This document shows positions 1 through 8,639 of a stretch of 64,000 bases of DNA, piece after piece; the stretch's first letter is position 1; every line of letters begins with the position of its first letter. The position numbers were made by a program, and so were the translations under genes. Source of the stretch: [Leptolyngbya] sp. JSC-1 (lineage in GTDB: Bacteria; Cyanobacteriota; Cyanobacteriia; Elainellales; Elainellaceae); NCBI GenBank assembly GCA_000733415.1, contig KL662191.1, forward strand, positions 386,415 to 450,414, read 5' to 3'. The notes below the pieces were generated by a model. It was not told where the DNA came from. It was given only the letters and a program-made list of their open reading frames with translations, and searched no databases.

Positions 1-374
1 AGGTGATCTGAGGAGAGGCGGTAGGCTTGCGCACGGCCAAACAGCCACACCCCAATCCCGCTCGTCAGCAGCACAACTAGTGTCACCGCCCAAAAATCCG
101 CTTCGCCTTTCAACAGCAGCAGCCAGCCCAGCGCCACAAAGCCGAGTGAATTGCCCATCAAATGGGCCACATCACCGTGCAGCAGTGGGCCAAAGAAAAT
201 GCCCAGCAGGCCGATCACAGTGCGGGGACGAATTCCGAGCCAATTCAGCGCCCTGCCCGGCAGCAGCCAGTTGAAGGCATTGATGCTCCAGGTAATCAGC
301 AAAGTTTCGTACAGGATGGCAAACCGGGACTGCCACTCTGATGGGTTGAATCCCGGGGCCAGGATACCGCTCAT
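1..374 (-). CDS. Rhomboid family intramembrane serine protease, 3' part missing
   Basis: Only the first 124 residues are inside the window; the gene runs off its left edge. The visible part has a hydrophobic first helix (residues about 20-40), an IRPRT turn and the rhomboid hallmark LLHGDVAHLMGNSLGF, in which the two histidines and the asparagine match the HxxxHLxxN block on helix 2 that forms the oxyanion side of the active site. The catalytic GxSG serine and the second histidine lie beyond the edge and cannot be checked, so proteolytic activity is unproven. It follows the kinase gene on the same strand after 18 bp, so co-transcription is likely. Confidence 0.85.
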   Translation of the reverse strand, partial: MSGILAPGFNPSEWQSRFAILYETLLITWSINAFNWLLPGRALNWLGIRPRTVIGLLGIFFGPLLHGDVAHLMGNSLGFVALGWLLLLKGEADFWAVTLVVLLTSGIGVWLFGRAQAYRLSSDH

Positions 375-392
375 GCCTGCTCCTTGCTGCCC

Positions 393-2315
393 CTATTTAC
401 TTGCTCTATCTTTAGCTTGCTGGCGTAGTTCGAGCGCTTGGGGATCGCTTGGTGCGAGCTGGAGTGCTTTGTTAACCGCCGCTAGGGCTTCGTCATACCG
501 CTGCAGGTTATAGAGCGCCTCTGCTTTGGTGAGCCAAGCCTCAGCCGAGTTGCGTTCTAACTGGATTCCCTGATCGAGAGCAATCAACGCTTCTGCTGAT
601 CGCCCCAATTTTTGCAGGGCTACGCCCCGTTTCACCCAACCCAAGGCAAACTCCGGCTTGGCTTCGGTCACCTCTTCATAGAGCTTCAGCGCCTCATAGG
701 ACCGATTTTGCAACAGCTTTGCGTTGCCTTGGCTCCATTTTGCTTCGGCATAGGTTGGGTCATAGGCCAGCGCATCATTGCAAAAGACGATTGCCTCTTC
801 TGGACGTTCCAGCAGATTTAGAGCCTCACACCGTCCGGCATAGGCCGGAGCATAGTTGGATTGCAGCTTGATGGCCTGATCAAAAATGGCAATGGCTTTG
901 TCGTACTGTTTTTCTTGCAGCAACCGATTGGCTTGTTCGACCAGCGCGCTGGCTGCTTGTTGCGGATCGTCGGGCAGAGGAGAGTTCTGACCGGTCACAT
1001 CTTGTCTAGAGGACGATGAATGCTGGCCCAAAAACGGATTGCCCAACTGGGGTAACAGACTTTGCGCTAGAGCTAACGTGAGGCCAAGGCCAAGCAAGCC
1101 AACCAGCGCCCAAGGCTGAACCAACCGCTGAGTGATCCCAGACAATGCTGGTCTGCGAGCAGTTGCAGAATTGGCTCCAGAAAAATGAGGACGGCCTACC
1201 GCCTGGGTCAAGCCCGTTCCAGATGACTGCATCGCTTGCAGCGTTGATTCGTTGGGTAACCAGATTGCGGTTGAAATCGGTTCTTCTGGCGGGGCTGCAT
1301 TCCTACCGTTGCTAAATTCAAAATTGGATTTTGACCATTGCCCACTAAAATCCGTGGCTGTTTCGATCTGGGGCGTAGTTGCTACTTGATTCGCGGTTTC
1401 AGCCCCGCCCATCGCTGCTTTAGCCGATCGAGGCGGTTCGTATTCGGTTTGGTCTTCTGCAATCGCCGCAGGTAGGCTTTCGAGCGCTGCCAATGCCTCG
1501 GCGGCATCTACATATCGCTCCCGAAAGTCGTAGCGAATCATTTGATCGATCACCTCGATCAGTTCAGGGCTGACGTGATTGACATGGTCATGCCAAGCAA
1601 TTTCACCGTTGCTGTCTTCACCTAAACATCTTGGATGCAAACCCGTCAGCATCTGCACCGTCAGAATTCCCACCGCATAGACATCGCTGCAGAACTTGGG
1701 TCGGCCCGCTAGCTGTTCGTTGGGCATGTAGCCCTGAGTGCCGATTGAAATGGTCAGGTTGGTCAGTCCCGTATCGGGATCAGCACTAGGTGCGCTCACC
1801 TGTTTGACAGCCCCAAAATCGATTAGAACAACCTTGTGATCATGGCGGCGGCGGATTAGGTTCGAAGGTTTGAGGTCTCGGTGGATCACCTGCTGCTGGT
1901 GCACAAAGGTCAGCACTTGCAGAATATCTTTGGTGAGAGCAACGGCTCGACCCTGGGACCAGGGTTTGCTATCCACTAATTCCCGAGTCAGGGGTTCTCC
2001 CTCAATAAATTCTTGAGCTAAATAAAATTCTTGACCTTCTTCAAAGTGAGCTAACAGCCGTGGAATTTGGTCATGATTACCCAGACGATAGAGGACCTGT
2101 GCCTCCAGATTAAAGCAACGCCGCGCCATTTGCAGCGTATCGTCATTTTTGCTCTGCGGCCTCAGGTGTTTAATCACACAGCGTGGATGGCCCGGTAAAT
2201 GCAAATCCTCCGCTAGGAATGTACGACCAAATCCACCAACTCCTAGCTGGCTAACAAGCTTGTATCGTCCACCCAGAGGCTTATCTTGGGTTATCCGGGG
2301 CATTGTGCGGCTCAT
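393..2315 (-). CDS. Membrane-anchored Ser/Thr protein kinase with C-terminal TPR repeats
   Basis: A 640-residue bacterial eukaryotic-type kinase. The kinase domain occupies about residues 15-285: glycine loop GVGGFG (25-30), catalytic lysine K49, HRDLKPSN (145-152) and DFG (166-168). A Ser/Pro-rich linker follows, then one membrane helix (about 402-421) and at least five TPR units (about 450-635). This order puts the kinase in the cytoplasm and the TPRs outside the membrane, a layout common in cyanobacterial Pkn proteins; the TPRs probably bind a protein or wall ligand. All catalytic residues I looked for are present, so it should be active. Substrates are unknown. The rhomboid gene lies 18 bp downstream. 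Confidence 0.92.
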   Translation of the reverse strand: MSRTMPRITQDKPLGGRYKLVSQLGVGGFGRTFLAEDLHLPGHPRCVIKHLRPQSKNDDTLQMARRCFNLEAQVLYRLGNHDQIPRLLAHFEEGQEFYLAQEFIEGEPLTRELVDSKPWSQGRAVALTKDILQVLTFVHQQQVIHRDLKPSNLIRRRHDHKVVLIDFGAVKQVSAPSADPDTGLTNLTISIGTQGYMPNEQLAGRPKFCSDVYAVGILTVQMLTGLHPRCLGEDSNGEIAWHDHVNHVSPELIEVIDQMIRYDFRERYVDAAEALAALESLPAAIAEDQTEYEPPRSAKAAMGGAETANQVATTPQIETATDFSGQWSKSNFEFSNGRNAAPPEEPISTAIWLPNESTLQAMQSSGTGLTQAVGRPHFSGANSATARRPALSGITQRLVQPWALVGLLGLGLTLALAQSLLPQLGNPFLGQHSSSSRQDVTGQNSPLPDDPQQAASALVEQANRLLQEKQYDKAIAIFDQAIKLQSNYAPAYAGRCEALNLLERPEEAIVFCNDALAYDPTYAEAKWSQGNAKLLQNRSYEALKLYEEVTEAKPEFALGWVKRGVALQKLGRSAEALIALDQGIQLERNSAEAWLTKAEALYNLQRYDEALAAVNKALQLAPSDPQALELRQQAKDRASK

Positions 2316-3492
2316 ATTAAACAGAGGTCAGAAGGTCAGTCATAATTCAGTCCTGATGGCAGTTTGAGTCGCGCTGGCTTAAGGCTGGCCTAAGACAATA
2401 TATCCATTGTTAACAGGGACTGTCTCTATTGTCTCGAAATTGTCTCGACTGCAGCCCAAGACTGGTGTTCATAAGGCAAATACACTACTCGTAGATACAC
2501 AGACTGTGGACACACGAACTGTAGATACACAGATGGCTTTCAAAGCGATTTTATAAATATACAAGTAGATACGATCTGTAGCTGGATTTGGTTTTTCAAC
2601 TGTAGATGCAGCTATGGTTCAGATTCTATACCAGAAGTCAAAACACCCTTTATTTTAGAAGCTTACCAGTATTGCTAAGGAGGGAAAGCTTTGCTTTTTA
2701 TACCCGATCCTAATCTTATACTCGTTTTCTGGTTTTCACAGAGCTAGCCGCAAGGAATAGATTTCGGTTGATTAAGCCCCCTTCCATACGCTTCCTGCGA
2801 GTTAAGCCGCTGCTGAATTCAAGCTCGTCCTAATTCAGGTCTAGTACATTACCTTCCCGGTGCTTTTGCCTGACTTCCGGGAAAATTACTAGCTCTGAAT
2901 AGCCAGTAAGGCCAGTAATGCACTAGGAATCAGAAATAATTCGTCACGAAACGAAGGAAGCTTCAGAAATCGTTTGTCAAAGCGCGCTCGTTTCTCTCAC
3001 TTTACCCAGCTACTGGTTTTGATTGACCTCACGCATTTAACTCCCTAATTAATGGTACAGGTAGCGGCCCCAAGGGTAATCCGTAGAAACCAACTCAGAC
3101 CAAGTATTGAAATCTGCATCAATATCTTTCTGTGATACCAAATTTGCTTTTGTCGTCAAGTATGCCAGGTCACAGTAGGGTTACAGAATTGAAAAAATCA
3201 GAGCTGCGGCCCAATTTTTCGCCGTGTTACCCGTTAATCGTCCACTACTTCTACCTGATCCTTACGGAAATCTATGATTCCGCTCCTGCTTCTAAACCCG
3301 AACGATAGACTGAATAGAAAACAGACTGCATGGGGCAGTTTTTGTGCTGCAAAACACCCTTCCAATTTGCGTGATTGTTGACGCTAATGACCTATGAATT
3401 TTCGATCTGATCTGCCAGTTAAAAATTCAATCAAACATCCAATCAGAAATCCAATCAGAAATCTAATCAGAAATCCAATCAGACCGTTTGCT
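2316..3492. other. Long intergenic region upstream of potD
   Basis: About 1.1 kb with no convincing gene on either strand. It separates the divergent kinase and potD genes and so must hold both promoters. Three degenerate 15-16 bp tandem units related to CTGTAGATACACAG lie at about 2487-2532. A second tandem repeat (3430-3484) lies just before the preferred potD start. I could not assign a riboswitch or other RNA to the rest. Confidence 0.6.
3430..3484 (+). repeat. 12-bp tandem repeat before potD
   Basis: Four to five imperfect units of CCAATCAGAAAT. In the potD frame they would encode a HPIRNPIRNLIRNPIR-like stretch, which precedes an ordinary signal peptide. This makes it more likely that the repeat is leader DNA and that translation begins at 3493. 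Confidence 0.75.
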
Positions 3493-4548
3493 ATGGGGCA
3501 TCGTTTACTCGCTGCGTTGCTGATCGGTTGTTTCAGCTTGGCTGCGCTTTGGCTCCCTGCTCGACCTGCGGCAGCGGCAGGCTGCACACTCACGGCCATT
3601 GTTTGGGAGGGTTACACCGATCCCTCGTTTACCAAGACCTTTGAAGAACAAACTGGCTGTAAGGTAAAAGCTACCTATGCCGGCTCCAGCGATGAGATGT
3701 TTGCCAAGTTCCGGGCTGGAGGTGGACGCACCTACGACATTATCTCGGCCTCTGGTGACATCACTGAGCGACTCTACAAAGCTGGCTTAGTTCGTCCTAT
3801 CGATACCGACAAACTGCAAAATTACAGTTCGGTATTTCAGTCGTTTCAGGGCGGCAAGTGGAACACGTTCGATGGCAAACCCTACGGAGTTACATTTGCC
3901 TGGGGACCGAATGTTTTGGTTTATAACACTAAAGCCGTCAAGTCCAAGCCGCAATCCTGGGATATTTTGTTTGACCCAGCCTACGCTGGCAAAATTTCCC
4001 TGCCCGATAACCCGATGACCATTGCCGATGTAGCCCTTTGGCTAGGTAAGAGTGATCCCTACGATCTGACGACTGCCGATCTGGCCGAGGTGAAACAAAC
4101 GCTGCTGGAACTGCGCCCCAACATTCGCAAATTCTGGACCACGGCTGGAGAACTCGCCAACCTGTTTCAGTCGGGTGAAATTGTCTTGGCTCATGCTTGG
4201 CCGCTCACCTACACTCAGCTCAGTGAAGCCGGATTTCCGATCGGTTCAGTTAGTCCCAAAGGTAAGCTGACTGGTTGGACCGATTCGTGGATGATTTCTA
4301 AAAACTCGCGCAATCCCGAAGTAGCCTATCAGTGGATTGACTATATCCTCAGCGGTGCCGGCCAAAAGGGCGTAATTGAGGTAACGGGCTATTCGGGAGC
4401 GACAACCCTGGGAGCCGAGGCTGTGGGCGAAGCGCGAGCCCATGAACTATTCATGGATAATCTGTCGCTGCATTCTCAGATCAATATGTGGCAGAGCGTC
4501 AAGAATTATGATCAATGGGTGCAGCTCTGGAACGAAATTCGCAGTTAG
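3493..4548 (+). CDS. potD: Polyamine-type ABC transporter, periplasmic binding protein
   Basis: Binds substrate in the periplasm for the PotBC/PotA transporter. From the ATG at 3493 the protein starts MGHRLLAALLIGC and has a hydrophobic core with an ARPAAAA cleavage region, a good Sec signal peptide. The mature part has the PotD/PotF-type opening VWEGYTDPSF, then FEEQTGCKV, YDIISASGD and a C-terminal WVQLWNEIRS. An in-frame ATG at 3394 would add 33 residues made mostly of tandem-repeat sequence; neither start has a clear ribosome site, and I prefer 3493 because of the signal peptide. potB follows after 42 bp. Spermidine or putrescine is inferred from the family; the real ligand could differ. 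Confidence 0.88.
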   Translation: MGHRLLAALLIGCFSLAALWLPARPAAAAGCTLTAIVWEGYTDPSFTKTFEEQTGCKVKATYAGSSDEMFAKFRAGGGRTYDIISASGDITERLYKAGLVRPIDTDKLQNYSSVFQSFQGGKWNTFDGKPYGVTFAWGPNVLVYNTKAVKSKPQSWDILFDPAYAGKISLPDNPMTIADVALWLGKSDPYDLTTADLAEVKQTLLELRPNIRKFWTTAGELANLFQSGEIVLAHAWPLTYTQLSEAGFPIGSVSPKGKLTGWTDSWMISKNSRNPEVAYQWIDYILSGAGQKGVIEVTGYSGATTLGAEAVGEARAHELFMDNLSLHSQINMWQSVKNYDQWVQLWNEIRS

Positions 4549-4590
4549 GCTCGGCTGAGCATCCTGGCATCCTTTCTCTTCTTCCTCGGT

Positions 4591-5466
4591 ATGAGTGTCA
4601 CCGAATTAGCGCAGCGTCGTCGTGCTCCGGCTCCAGTGGGACTATATGCAACTCTCCTGCCGCCCTTGCTATGGATGACGCTGCTTTATTTTGTGCCGCT
4701 GACGCTGCTGATGTCCTACAGTGTTTGGCGCTTGGAAGCGTTCGATATCGTCAAGGAGTTCAGCCTGACGAACTTCAAAACCATTTTTACCAATAGTGCC
4801 TACCGTACGGTCATAGGCCGCACTGTGTTAACCGCCTTGGGTGTGACACTGATTGATATCTTGATTGCGGTTCCGCTGGGCTATTTTATTGGCCGCTATA
4901 GTGGCCGCTATCGTTCCCTGCTGACTCTGCTGGTGATTTTGCCGCTGTGGTCTAGCTACTTAGTGCGGGTGTTTGCTTGGAAAATCATTTTGGGTTATAA
5001 CGGGGTGCTCAATAATGCTCTAATTCTGCTTGGCATCCTGTCAGAACCCAGTCAAATCTTCCTCTACAATCAGTTCTCGACCACGCTGACGTTTGTGCAT
5101 ATCTGGTTGCCGTTCATGATTTTGCCGGTAAGTACTGCCTTTGAACGGTTACCGCACAATTTGCTGGAGGCGTCTGCCGATCTAAATGCTCGCCCTTGGA
5201 CAACATTTCGCCGCATTGTCTTGCCTTTGGTAACTCCAGGCATCCTGGCGGGATCCATTAGCGTATTCTCGTTGACTATGGGAGATTTTATTACGCCCAG
5301 TCTGGTAGGCAGCCCAAACGGCATCATGCTCGGTAATGTGATTTCCTCCCAATTCGGAGTGTCCTACAATTGGCCGCTGGGTGCTGCCTTCGCCCTGATC
5401 GTAATGCTAATTGTCTTTTCGGGCTTAGCCCTAGTGCTGCGACGTGGTGGCCTCGATAGTCTTTGA
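4591..5466 (+). CDS. potB: Polyamine-type ABC transporter permease PotB
   Basis: Inner-membrane permease of 291 residues with six predicted helices, beginning with LLPPLLWMTLLYFVPLTLLM. The binding-protein-dependent permease (EAA) loop that docks onto the ATPase is seen as LLEASADLNARPWTTFRRIVLP near residue 195. It pairs with the product of potC. It lies 42 bp after potD, but the next transporter gene is 961 bp away, beyond a gene on the opposite strand, so potC may need its own promoter. Confidence 0.9.
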   Translation: MSVTELAQRRRAPAPVGLYATLLPPLLWMTLLYFVPLTLLMSYSVWRLEAFDIVKEFSLTNFKTIFTNSAYRTVIGRTVLTALGVTLIDILIAVPLGYFIGRYSGRYRSLLTLLVILPLWSSYLVRVFAWKIILGYNGVLNNALILLGILSEPSQIFLYNQFSTTLTFVHIWLPFMILPVSTAFERLPHNLLEASADLNARPWTTFRRIVLPLVTPGILAGSISVFSLTMGDFITPSLVGSPNGIMLGNVISSQFGVSYNWPLGAAFALIVMLIVFSGLALVLRRGGLDSL

Positions 5467-5540
5467 GTTCAGTGTTTGAGTTACCCAATCCAAATTAAGT
5501 GCAGAGCGGGAGACCTCTTCTACCACAGCTTGCTGGCTCT

Positions 5541-5576
5541 GTAGAGTCAAAAAATGATGTAGAGTCAAAAAATAAA
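5541..5576. repeat. Two 18-bp direct repeats
   Basis: Two adjacent copies beginning GTAGAGTCAAAAAAT. The second runs into the A-rich side of the minus-strand terminator, so one duplication may have supplied that terminator with its T-tract. Confidence 0.7.
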
Positions 5577-5604
5577 AAAGGGAGTGTCAACACGACCCAC
5601 TCCC
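5569..5604 (-). terminator. Rho-independent terminator for the cysteine-repeat gene
   Basis: Read on the minus strand: a perfect 7-bp stem (GGGAGTG with CACTCCC), an 11-nt loop and then a run of six T in a T-rich tract. It lies about 120 bp after the stop codon of the gene at 5724-6137, showing that this gene is a separate unit ending inside the pot locus. Confidence 0.75.
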
Positions 5605-5723
5605 ACACCACATTTAATTCACTCCTAGAGCATTGCTCTTTGATTGGCTGTCTGAGCAGCTCACGATCGACTAGAGACCAGTCATTCAATTAAACCAAAA
5701 CTGGAGACCTTAATAGGTCAGCA

Positions 5724-6137
5724 TTAGCTTTCAGTTTCAGTGTACTCGGGAAAATAAGTCGGCCAGTTTTCGCGATCGGATTCGGGAACCGTATAGCGAA
5801 TTGGGTTAGCACAAGCGGGGGTGTTCTGGTTAAACCGGCAAACCCAGTTGCCCTTCCCCAACTCCTGATCAACTCTAGGAGGCTCTGTGCAAACCGGGCC
5901 AGGGTTATTCTTGCAAGCCCAGCCACCCTCTTCAGCCGTGCCAATTTCCCGTGGAGGATTCTCGCACTGAGGGTCCAGACTGTTCCGGCAGGCAAATGTG
6001 CCAGGTTCACGTTCGTAGTAGATTGCTTCTGCCTTGGGAGCAAAGGCAATTGGCGCGAGCAGAATACCAACTCCGGCAATGCTCGCTGACAAAGGCAATA
6101 GTTTTTTAATCATTGCTTTGGGTGTCAGGGATACCAT
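5724..6137 (-). CDS. Secreted protein with three cysteine-pair repeats, function unknown
   Basis: A 137-residue protein I do not recognise. Residues 1-38 form a signal peptide: a basic start, a hydrophobic core and a PKAEA cleavage site. The mature part has three repeats of about 17 residues, TFACRN...PQCENPPR, GWACKN...PVCTEPPR and NWVCRF...PACANPIR. Each has an aromatic residue before the first cysteine, a CX8-10C spacing and a closing P-x-R. The six cysteines, two per repeat, suggest one disulfide per repeat in the periplasm or outside the cell. The gene lies between potB and potC on the opposite strand and has its own terminator. A link to polyamine uptake is possible from position only. 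Confidence 0.75.
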   Translation of the reverse strand: MVSLTPKAMIKKLLPLSASIAGVGILLAPIAFAPKAEAIYYEREPGTFACRNSLDPQCENPPREIGTAEEGGWACKNNPGPVCTEPPRVDQELGKGNWVCRFNQNTPACANPIRYTVPESDRENWPTYFPEYTETES

Positions 6138-6427
6138 GATCTATTAGTGGACTAAATTAGCTACATGATTAGCTACATGAAGCTAGTCAAAATCTAACGT
6201 CAGATAGCGTGGTCTGTAATGGTGGTTTTACTTAAATTCCTTAAGGTGAGTGTATTTTTTTAACTTACGAATGCCTGATCTACGTAGATTACTCAATCTA
6301 TGACCTTGATTTCACTGACTTTCCAGTAAAACAGTGTCAGGGTTTTCCACAGTTGACCTAGATTATTTTGATGCTTCTAGTTCTAGCTTGCCTGTAGCTT
6401 AAATAAAAAAATCCTGCTAATAACAGA

Positions 6428-7282
6428 ATGCCCATAGCGGATTCTATGACCAATGAAGTAAACAGCCGAGTTAACCCTACTCACGTCAACTCTCCAGTCT
6501 CACCTCGGAAACCTGCTCAACCCTGGCTATTGGCGGTTTGGGCCGTGGCTGTCTATGCTTTTCTCTATTTGCCCATTGTTGTCCTGATCGTGATCAGCTT
6601 CAATGACTCGGCAATTTTGTCGCTGCCCTTCAAAGGAGTGACTTTTGCCTGGTACAGGCGTGCCTTCGAAGATACAGCCATTCGCCAAGCGTTGCTCAAC
6701 TCCCTCAAAGTTGCCGCTGCTGCCACCCTCCTAGCTACTGTCTTGGGACTCTCTGCCGCCTTCGCCATTTATCGCTACCGGTTCTTTGGCAGAAACTCCT
6801 TTCGTATTGCCCTCAACCTGCCAATTCTGCTGCCAGGTATTGTCACAGGTGTGGCGATGTTAGCCTACTTTTCCGATTTAGGCTGGGAGTTATCGCTGCT
6901 GACGGTGATCATTGGTCATGCTGTGTTTGGCATCCCCGTCGCCCTCGGCCCCATTCTAACTCGCCTCGGTCAGTTTCCTCGCAGTTTAGAAGAAGCTGCC
7001 TACGATCTGGGCGCAAAACCAGCTCAGGTATTTCGAGATGTGATTTTTCCCTATATTCGCAGCGCCGTCATCTCAGGTGCACTGTTGGCATTTACCCTCT
7101 CCTTTGATGAAGTAGTGGTCACGATCTTTCTGACCGGGCGAGACAACACGCTGCCAATTGAGATTTGGGGCCGATTGCGTACCAACATTACGCCAGAAAT
7201 TGCTGCTGTTGCTACGCTGATATCAGTCGCCTCTGGAGCAATTGTGCTATTCAGTCAATGGGTGACTGGGAAGGAGCCTTAG
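6428..7282 (+). CDS. potC: Polyamine-type ABC transporter permease PotC
   Basis: Second membrane subunit, 284 residues, six predicted helices (first: LLAVWAVAVYAFLYLPIVVLIVISF). The ATPase-docking EAA loop is LEEAAYDLGAKPAQVFRDVI near residue 195. The N-terminus before the first helix is long and polar; ATGs at 6428 and 6446 are both possible. A 290-bp gap precedes it, beyond the start of the minus-strand gene at 5724-6137, so a separate promoter is likely. potA follows after 50 bp. Confidence 0.9.
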   Translation: MPIADSMTNEVNSRVNPTHVNSPVSPRKPAQPWLLAVWAVAVYAFLYLPIVVLIVISFNDSAILSLPFKGVTFAWYRRAFEDTAIRQALLNSLKVAAAATLLATVLGLSAAFAIYRYRFFGRNSFRIALNLPILLPGIVTGVAMLAYFSDLGWELSLLTVIIGHAVFGIPVALGPILTRLGQFPRSLEEAAYDLGAKPAQVFRDVIFPYIRSAVISGALLAFTLSFDEVVVTIFLTGRDNTLPIEIWGRLRTNITPEIAAVATLISVASGAIVLFSQWVTGKEP

Positions 7283-7332
7283 GTCTGTCCAAATCGACAG
7301 CCACAAGAATGTCACGCTAGTAGAACACAACC

Positions 7333-8442
7333 ATGAAAGACAGTCTTGTCTATCTTGATCGCGTCAGTAAAATCTACGCTACATCCAAAGGAGAATTCCA
7401 TGCTGTGCGGGAAGTGACCATCGATGTGCAGCCTGGAGAGTTCTACTCTTTGCTAGGCTCCAGTGGTTCTGGTAAGACAACAACACTGCGCTTGATTGGC
7501 GGGTTTGAAATTCCTGAGTACGGTCAAGTTTACATCAACGGGGAAGACGTTACGGCGCTACCCCCTTATCGTCGCAATGTACACACTGTGTTTCAAAACT
7601 ATGCGCTGTTTCCCCATCTGACCGTGGCACAAAATATTGCCTATCCATTGAGTATTGCTAAAATCCCTCAGGCTGAAATTGGGCCACGTGTGGCAGAAAC
7701 GCTGCGCATGTTTCGGATCGAAGGGTTGGGAGATCGGCACCCGGCCCAGCTCTCTGGTGGACAGCAACAGCGAGTCGCCCTTGCACGGGCCTTGATTAAT
7801 CGCCCCAAAGTGCTGCTGCTCGATGAACCGCTCTCGGCCCTGGATGCAAAAATCCGGGAAGAAGTGCGGCAAGAGCTGCGGGAACTCCAGCGCCAGACTA
7901 ATCTCACCTTTATTTATGTCACCCACGATCAAGAAGAAGCGCTTGCCCTCAGCGACCAGGTCGCGGTAATGCACAACGGTCAAGTAGAACAGGTCGGCAC
8001 ACCCAGACAAATTTACGATCGCCCCGCTTCGCTGTTTGTGGCCCAGTTTATCGGTAAGGCAAATTTTCTCACGGGCAAGGTCATCGAATCATCTGACTCT
8101 TTGCAAGTTGAAGTTGCAGGCACCGTAATCAAAGCCGTCGCGCCCAGCTACAAACCAACCCTTGGCGAAACCGTTACCTTAATGATTCGTCCAGAACAGT
8201 TGCAACTAAGCGCCAATGTTGGAAATGCCGACAATAATGGTGAAAACGCCAATCAAATCCCTGGCAAAATCACCCACATCACTTACATTGGCCAACTTCT
8301 ACAGATCCAACTCGAAACGCCAATCGGCGCTTTTACAGTTACCCAATTAAGTGGAACTGAGCCATCTGGAGAAGTTGTTCTCAATTGGCAGACTCAAGAC
8401 TGCATCATGATTTCACCAACCAAAGCCCAAACTGTTCTGTAG
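7333..8442 (+). CDS. potA: Polyamine-type ABC transporter ATPase PotA
   Basis: Cytoplasmic ATPase that drives PotBC. Walker A GSSGSGKTT (42-50), Q-loop in VFQNYALFPHL, signature LSGGQQQR, Walker B VLLLDEPLSALD and the switch histidine in YVTHDQEEA are all intact. A C-terminal TOBE domain (about 240-369) follows, as is usual for PotA/MalK-type ATPases. Length 369 is normal. The order potD-potB-potC-potA puts the ATPase last, unlike the potABCD order of Escherichia coli. Confidence 0.93.
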   Translation: MKDSLVYLDRVSKIYATSKGEFHAVREVTIDVQPGEFYSLLGSSGSGKTTTLRLIGGFEIPEYGQVYINGEDVTALPPYRRNVHTVFQNYALFPHLTVAQNIAYPLSIAKIPQAEIGPRVAETLRMFRIEGLGDRHPAQLSGGQQQRVALARALINRPKVLLLDEPLSALDAKIREEVRQELRELQRQTNLTFIYVTHDQEEALALSDQVAVMHNGQVEQVGTPRQIYDRPASLFVAQFIGKANFLTGKVIESSDSLQVEVAGTVIKAVAPSYKPTLGETVTLMIRPEQLQLSANVGNADNNGENANQIPGKITHITYIGQLLQIQLETPIGAFTVTQLSGTEPSGEVVLNWQTQDCIMISPTKAQTVL

Positions 8443-8639
8443 CGCTTCAGCATCCCAATCTCCGATGACACAAATCGCACATACGCCTTGAGAAAATTTA
8501 CAGTTCCTTGACTCCTGCAATCACGAAACAGGCGAGCGCTTCACAATAACCTTTTCCGGTAGAGATAGCATGAGATCAGCCGATTGACGGCAACAGGGCG
8601 CACACCAATACGAGTAAGGTGTTGTGAAGGATAAGCGAC

